From Paulinella micropora (taxonomy: Eukaryota > Cercozoa > Imbricatea > Euglyphida): DNA of 23,672 bases. Below are positions 20,220 through 23,672 of the stretch, piece by piece; positions within the stretch are counted from its first letter, which is position 1; every line of letters starts with the position of its first letter. The notes under the pieces were generated by a model that ran no database searches, had not been told where the DNA came from, and saw only the letters and a list, made by a program, of their open reading frames with translations. The translations under genes were made by a program, and so were the position numbers. The DNA is taken from NCBI GenBank assembly GCA_009731375.1, contig BJOX01000066.1, forward strand, positions 7,667 to 31,338, given 5' to 3'.

Positions 20220-20699
20220 CGTGTTGTTGCATGTGAATAGATGTGTGTACATGTTTATGTACATGTCTTAAGTCTGTGCATACATAAATGCTGCATGAAG
20301 CTGTATCAAAGGATAGGTCGAATGCTGAATGTATGTGTATCTATGCTACGTTATCTGTTCGACCTCTGACCAGCTGGCGTCCGATAGATGTGTATATGTG
20401 TATGTGTATATATCCTAAAGTCTGTGCATTCATAAATGCTGCATGAATCTATAGCAATCATAGGTCGAATGTTGAATGTATGTGCATCTAGGCTAGGTTA
20501 CCTGTTTGATTTCTGACCAGCACGCGTCCGATAGATATGTGTGCATATGCATATTTACATGTCTTAAGTCTGTGCATATGCTTAAGCGCCGCATGAATCA
20601 ATATCCACGGATAGACCACACGCTGAATGTGTGTGTGTGTGTGTGTGTGTCGCTGGTCTAGGTCATTACCTTGACGTCGGACCCGCACGCCTCCGATAG
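20220..20699 (+). repeat. Three 147-165 bp units ending in exon 12 5' half
   Basis: Each unit has the anchor taagtctgtgca (20270, 20418, 20566) and then ataggtcgaat-like sequence. It ends in a version of the exon 12 acceptor plus first half. Copy 1 is 20345-20387 (acceptor mutated to ctac). Copy 2 is 20493-20534 (ctag intact). The third is the real exon. Both decayed copies stop at cgtccgatag, where the exon continues cgaactc. Confidence 0.87.
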
Positions 20700-20718
20700 C
20701 GAACTCAACGAGGCCAAG
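20662..20718 (+). CDS. SLC12-type cotransporter, exon 12
   Basis: Lies between gctggtctag and gtgaaa, 19 codons in phase 0 at both ends. It begins VITLTSDP and ends SDSELNEAK. It continues the L-R-V strand from exon 11 (NTRLR|VITL), as in L-R-[VI]-F of NKCC and KCC proteins, followed by an acidic linker. Its halves are separately amplified on either side, so this is the only copy with both splice sites and the full frame. Confidence 0.84.
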
Positions 20719-21158
20719 GTGAAAAGCATTGTTTTTTCTCTTTCTTTCTTTTCTCTTTCTTTCTTTCTTTCTTTCTTTGCTTCCTTCCTTCCTCCGATAG
20801 CGAACTCAACGAGGCCAAGGTCAAAAAGCATTGTTTTATCTCTTTCTTTCTTTTCTCTTGCTTTCTTTCTTTCTTTCTTTGCTTCCTTCCTTCCTCCGAT
20901 AGCGAACTCAACGAGGCCAAGGTCAAAAGAATTGTTTTATCTCTTTCTTTCTTTTCTCTTTCTTTCTTTCTTTCTTTCTTTGCTTCCTTCCTTCCTCCGA
21001 TAGCGAACTCAACGAGGCCAAGGTCAAAAGCATTGTTTTATCTCTTTCTTTCTTTTCTCTTTCTTTCTTTCTTTCTTTCTTTGCTTCCTTCCTTCCTCCG
21101 ATAGCGAACTCAACGAGGCCAAGGTCAAAATTATTGTTTTATCTCTTTCTTTCTTTTC

Positions 21159-21190
<32 letters not shown>

Positions 21191-21462
21191 GCTTTCTTTG
21201 TTGCCTTCCTTCCTTCCATCCTTCCATCCTTCCATCCTTCTTTCTTTCTTTCTTTCTTTCTTTCCTTCCTTCCTTCCTTCCTTCCTTTCCTTCCTTCCTT
21301 CCTTCCTTCCTTCCTTTCTTCCTTTCTTTCCTTTCTATTTTCTTTCCTTCCACATCAATCTCAACGAGGCCAAGGCGAGTAGACCATTCATAAACGTAAT
21401 ATGTTATATGTTATGTGTTATAGATAGAAAATAGATAGATAGATGTACATATATGTATGTAG
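20719..21462 (+). repeat. Four 101-bp units of exon 12 3' half plus TTTC intron
   Basis: The segment cctccgatagcgaactcaac-gaggccaag|gtcaaaa and about 60 bases of TTTC-rich sequence repeats at 20791, 20893, 20994 and 21095. Steps are 101-102 bases, and the first unit starts inside exon 12 at 20690. A more diverged end (atctcaacgaggccaaggcg) lies at 21358-21377 after an expanded TTTC/TTCC array. Each unit has a donor copy and no real acceptor. Confidence 0.92.
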
Positions 21463-21513
21463 GAGTTGCTGTCGGCATCCCTAGCTAGGTTCAGAATCGA
21501 TGCGGAAATACTG
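21463..21513 (+). CDS. SLC12-type cotransporter, exon 13
   Basis: Follows atatgtatgtag and precedes gtcttc, 17 codons in phase 0 at both ends: ELLSASLARFRIDAEIL. This matches the conserved helix-strand L-L-x-x-[FL]-R-[IL] that follows the linker in NKCC, NCC and KCC proteins (for example the LLSKFRI-type motif). The TTTC array starts within the donor. Confidence 0.88.
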
Positions 21514-21554
21514 GTCTTCCTTTCTTTCTTTCTTTCTTTCTTTCATTCATTCAT

Positions 21555-21586
<32 letters not shown>

Positions 21587-21900
21587 TTCTTTCTTTTCTT
21601 CCTCGTTTTCTTTCTTTCTTTCTTTCTTTCTTTTCTTCTTTCTTTTTTTCTTTCTTTTTTTGTTTCCTTTTTTCTTTCTTTCTTTCTTTCTTTTCTTTCT
21701 TTCTTTTCTTTCTTTTCTTTCTTTCTTTTCTTTCTTTCTTTTCTTTTCTTTTCTTTCTTTCTTTTCTTTCTTTTTTTTCTTTCTTTTCTTTCTTTTTCTT
21801 TCTTTTCTTTCTGTCATTCTGTCTTTCTGTCTTTCTGTCTCTATATCTATCTATCTATCTATCTATCTATCTACCTATCTATCTACATCTATCTATCTAC

Positions 21901-21933
<33 letters not shown>

Positions 21934-21940
21934 CTATTTT
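21514..21940. repeat. (TTTC)n / (TTTTC)n then (TATC)n
   Basis: A pyrimidine array from the exon 13 donor to about 21840, followed by TATC to about 21935. There is no coding content. Confidence 0.95.
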
Positions 21941-21979
21941 CCCCCCTCTCAACACCTTTCAGGGATAATAACTATAATA

Positions 21980-22008
21980 AAATAGTAGTAGTAGTAGTAG
22001 TAGTAGTA

Positions 22009-22074
<66 letters not shown>
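21980..22074. repeat. (TAG)n and (AAT)n, tail of SINE
   Basis: TAG to about 22010, then AAT to 22074. The AAT part directly abuts the 3' end of the minus-strand SINE, so it is read as its tail. Confidence 0.85.
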
Positions 22075-22342
22075 GTGCTTCTCTGTCAATGGCTGATGCA
22101 TTTCTGCACATGCGCCTCCATCGTCTCACCCGTGAGGGGAGTACGAAGAATTGACGATAAGCTCTAATGACACCCCCGCAAGGGCAGTTCCAACACTTCC
22201 AGACGGGCCGGTATGTTCAATGAAAATACTGGTCCAGAAATAGACCGGTATGTTCAATGAAAATACTGGTGGCACCGACGGGAATCGAACTGGCGACAGG
22301 GCCCAGATGGTAGAACTTGACCACTGGGCTATCACGGTGTCC
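22075..22342 (-). mobile_element. tRNA-derived SINE
   Basis: On the minus strand the element starts with a tRNA-like head (22342-22271). It contains an A box TAGCCCAGTGG (plus-strand 22321-22331) and a B box AGTTCGATTCC (22281-22291), then GTCGGTGCC. The body is about 200 bases and ends gagaagcac before a TAT tail. The head folds only roughly as a tRNA (5' GGACACC against 3' GGTGCC), so it is a retroposon and not a working tRNA gene. A 26-base segment (ccggtatgttcaatgaaaat then actggt) is repeated at 22208 and 22245, giving a 37-bp duplication in the body. It is inserted in ATA-type repeat. Confidence 0.85.
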
Positions 22343-22479
22343 ATAATAATAATAACAATAATAACAATAATAATAATAATCATCATCATCATCATCATCA
22401 TCATCATAATCATAATAGCATAATGATATACATAATCATAGTAATAATAGTAAGAGTAGTAGTAGTAGTAGTAGTAGTA

Positions 22480-22560
<81 letters not shown>
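22343..22560. repeat. (ATA)n, (ATC)n, (TAG)n and (ATT)n arrays
   Basis: AAT/AAC to about 22380, ATC to about 22406, mixed sequence to about 22450, TAG to about 22478, then ATT to 22560. Confidence 0.95.
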
Positions 22561-22620
22561 TAACGGTCATCATAATCGTCATGATAATTATTATTTTTAC
22601 TGTCATTTCTATCCCCTCAG

Positions 22621-22689
22621 GTGTTACGTCGGCCCGCGGTGACAAAAGAGCCAGTTGCTGATATTCCGGACGTCTGGACCAAGCTTAAC
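22621..22689 (+). CDS. SLC12-type cotransporter, exon 14
   Basis: Has the best acceptor of the gene (pyrimidine tract ending tctatcccctcag) and donor gtaaat. It is 23 codons in phase 0 at both ends, VLRRPAVTKEP then VADIPDVWTKLN. In the family this is the variable loop between the R-[IL] strand and a helix near the C terminus. Family similarity is low here, and the evidence is the open frame, the splice sites and the phase. Confidence 0.83.
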
Positions 22690-22699
22690 GTAAATATTT

Positions 22700-22820
22700 C
22701 TTTCATATCAGCTGAAACGTAAATGTTTTATGAAAAAAGCCAGACTTCTGGACCAAGCTTAACGTGAATATTTTCATTCATACTATCAGCTTCAACGTAA
22801 ATATTTTATTCATACTAACG
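22700..22820 (+). repeat. Tandem copies of the exon 14 3' end and donor
   Basis: Three degenerate copies of the exon end plus intron start lie at 22710-22730 (agctgaaacgtaaatgtttt), 22741-22774 (cttctggaccaagcttaacg, then tgaatatttt) and 22787-22812 (agcttcaacgtaaatatttt). Each keeps a GT donor. The longest recovers 20 exon bases. Confidence 0.85.
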
Positions 22821-22853
22821 TTGATGACATTCAAGTGACATCATTGTCCTATG

Positions 22854-22970
22854 CATATATATATATATATATATATATATACAAATATATATATATACAT
22901 ATATATATATACATATATATACATACATATATATATATATAAATATATATATATATGTATGTGTGTGTGT
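22854..22970. repeat. (TA)n and (TG)n
   Basis: TA-rich repeat to about 22958, then TG up to the acceptor of the exon 15-like fragment. Confidence 0.95.
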
Positions 22971-22978
22971 GTGTTCAG

Positions 22979-23020
22979 TTGCCTTCTGCCATCTCTGCTT
23001 ACCATGTCTCCTCCAACGAT
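22979..23020 (+). repeat. 5' fragment of exon 15 (possible alternative exon)
   Basis: After (tg)n-ttcag it reads ttgccttctgccatctctgc, matching the start of exon 15. It then diverges (taccatgtctcctccaacgat) and reaches gtgtgt. It would encode LPSAISAYHVSSND in phase 0 at both ends, so an alternative exon is formally possible. The pattern at other exons favours a decayed 5' duplicate. Confidence 0.6.
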
Positions 23021-23093
23021 GTGTGTATGCATATATGTAAGCGTGTGTGTATGTCTGCATATATCTGTGTTGTGCGCGTGTGTGTGCGTGTGT

Positions 23094-23134
<41 letters not shown>

Positions 23135-23135
23135 C

Positions 23136-23167
<32 letters not shown>

Positions 23168-23178
23168 GCGTGTGTGTG
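23021..23178. repeat. (TG)n array
   Basis: TG with CG and TTCG variants. It leads directly into the acceptor of exon 15, so the usual pyrimidine tract is replaced by TG repeat, as at 22979. Confidence 0.93.
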
Positions 23179-23183
23179 TTCAG

Positions 23184-23255
23184 TTGCCCTCTGCCATCTC
23201 TAATTACGACGAAACCGCGCAGGAATTCGTTCAGCTGGGAAGGCTGCTCAATAAG
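23184..23255 (+). CDS. SLC12-type cotransporter, exon 15
   Basis: Acceptor gtgtgttcag, donor gtagtc, 24 codons in phase 0 at both ends. It begins LPSAISNYDE and ends FVQLGRLLNK. The end fits the [RQ]-L-x-x-L-[LI] helix that precedes the last strands of SLC12 C-terminal domains, where family members continue S-x-x-A-x-[LV]-[VI] and end near LL-[VI]-RG. Those last parts lie beyond the window. Confidence 0.84.
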
Positions 23256-23269
23256 GTAGTCATGTGATA

Positions 23270-23525
23270 AAAACATAGACCATAGAACATAGAACATAGA
23301 ACATAGACCATAGACCATATAATGTATACAACATATACGATATAAGAAATAAGATATAGCATATAACATGTAACATAGAACATATAACATATAACATATA
23401 ACATATAACATATAACATATAACATATAACATATAACATATAACATATAACATGGCTGCTCAATAAGGTACTTATGTGATATATGTTATATGTTATATGT
23501 TATATGTTACATCTTTCGTTCAGCT

Positions 23526-23526
<1 letters not shown>
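23270..23526 (+). repeat. (ATAACAT)n array with exon 15 3' pieces
   Basis: CATAGAA, then ATAACAT repeat to about 23452. A piece of exon 15 with its donor follows at 23454-23470 (ggctgctcaataaggta), then ATATGTT repeat (the opposite strand sense of the array). Another exon 15 piece is at 23515-23526 (ttcgttcagctg). Confidence 0.85.
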
Positions 23527-23594
<68 letters not shown>

Positions 23595-23672
23595 GTAGGT
23601 AGGTAGGTAGGTAGGTAGGTAGGTAGGTAGGTAGGTAGGTAGGTAGGTAGGTAGGTAGGTAGGTAGATAGAT
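23527..23672. repeat. (GATA)n then (GGTA)n
   Basis: Pure GATA to about 23592, then GGTA to the window end. Confidence 0.97.

Noticed and set aside
22271-22342. Functional tRNA gene
   Set aside because: A and B boxes are present, but the acceptor stem is imperfect, the anticodon arm is not convincing, and the sequence continues into a SINE body with a tail.

Overview
The window is eukaryotic nuclear DNA. About nine tenths of it is simple-sequence repeat, and it contains two assembly gaps (2418-2437 and 8563-8647). The lineage cannot be fixed from the sequence. GT-AG spliceosomal introns and a tRNA-derived SINE show it is a eukaryote. The very short exons in microsatellite-filled introns are distinctive. 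No bacterial-type gene is present.

Hidden among the repeats is one real gene on the + strand, read here as 15 tiny exons (31-78 bp, about 800 coding bases across 2616-23255). Joined through their GT-AG sites, they give the C-terminal cytoplasmic domain of an SLC12-family cation-chloride cotransporter. Landmarks appear in family order: [13 protein letters not shown] (exon 1 to 2), KGIL|VVGNVLEG (3 to 4), DAHAYVRHGM (5), VRPNAVLLNF (6), [10 protein letters not shown] (8), GRIDV(W) (9), WIENDGGLTLLLP (10), GWKNTRLR|VITL (11 to 12) and SLARFRIDAEIL (13). Splice phases agree at every junction except exon 5 to 6, where a mini-exon of about 30 bp appears to be missing. The transmembrane half lies upstream of the window and the last exon or exons downstream.

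Layout: 1-2600 is an intron or flank with a 53-bp perfect inverted-repeat pair, ATT, TAG, CT and AT arrays, and an inverted copy of part of exon 1. 2616-6018 holds exons 1-4 in TATC/GATA arrays. 6019-9722 is GAT, TAGTA, TATG and TAC arrays with a GC-rich palindrome and a gap, and some coding sequence is probably missing here. 9723-11872 holds exons 5-6 around a 2-kb CAAT/GATC higher-order array. 11873-15357 holds exons 7-10 with CT, TATC, TTTC and TTTA arrays. 15358-19271 is one intron with two copies of a 380-bp dispersed repeat (a third, truncated copy lies at 12361) and kilobases of TATG and AATGT repeat. 19272-23255 holds exons 11-15, a minus-strand SINE, and TTTC, GT and ATAACAT arrays.

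The most unusual structure is the way the exons are surrounded by pieces of themselves. 5' halves (with the acceptor) lie upstream, 3' halves (with the donor) lie downstream, and one intact copy sits between. This is what tandem duplication with one breakpoint inside an exon would leave if selection kept one full exon, and the introns seem to have grown this way together with microsatellite expansion. The case around exon 12 is the clearest: 147-bp units upstream and 101-bp units downstream break at the same short exon sequence.
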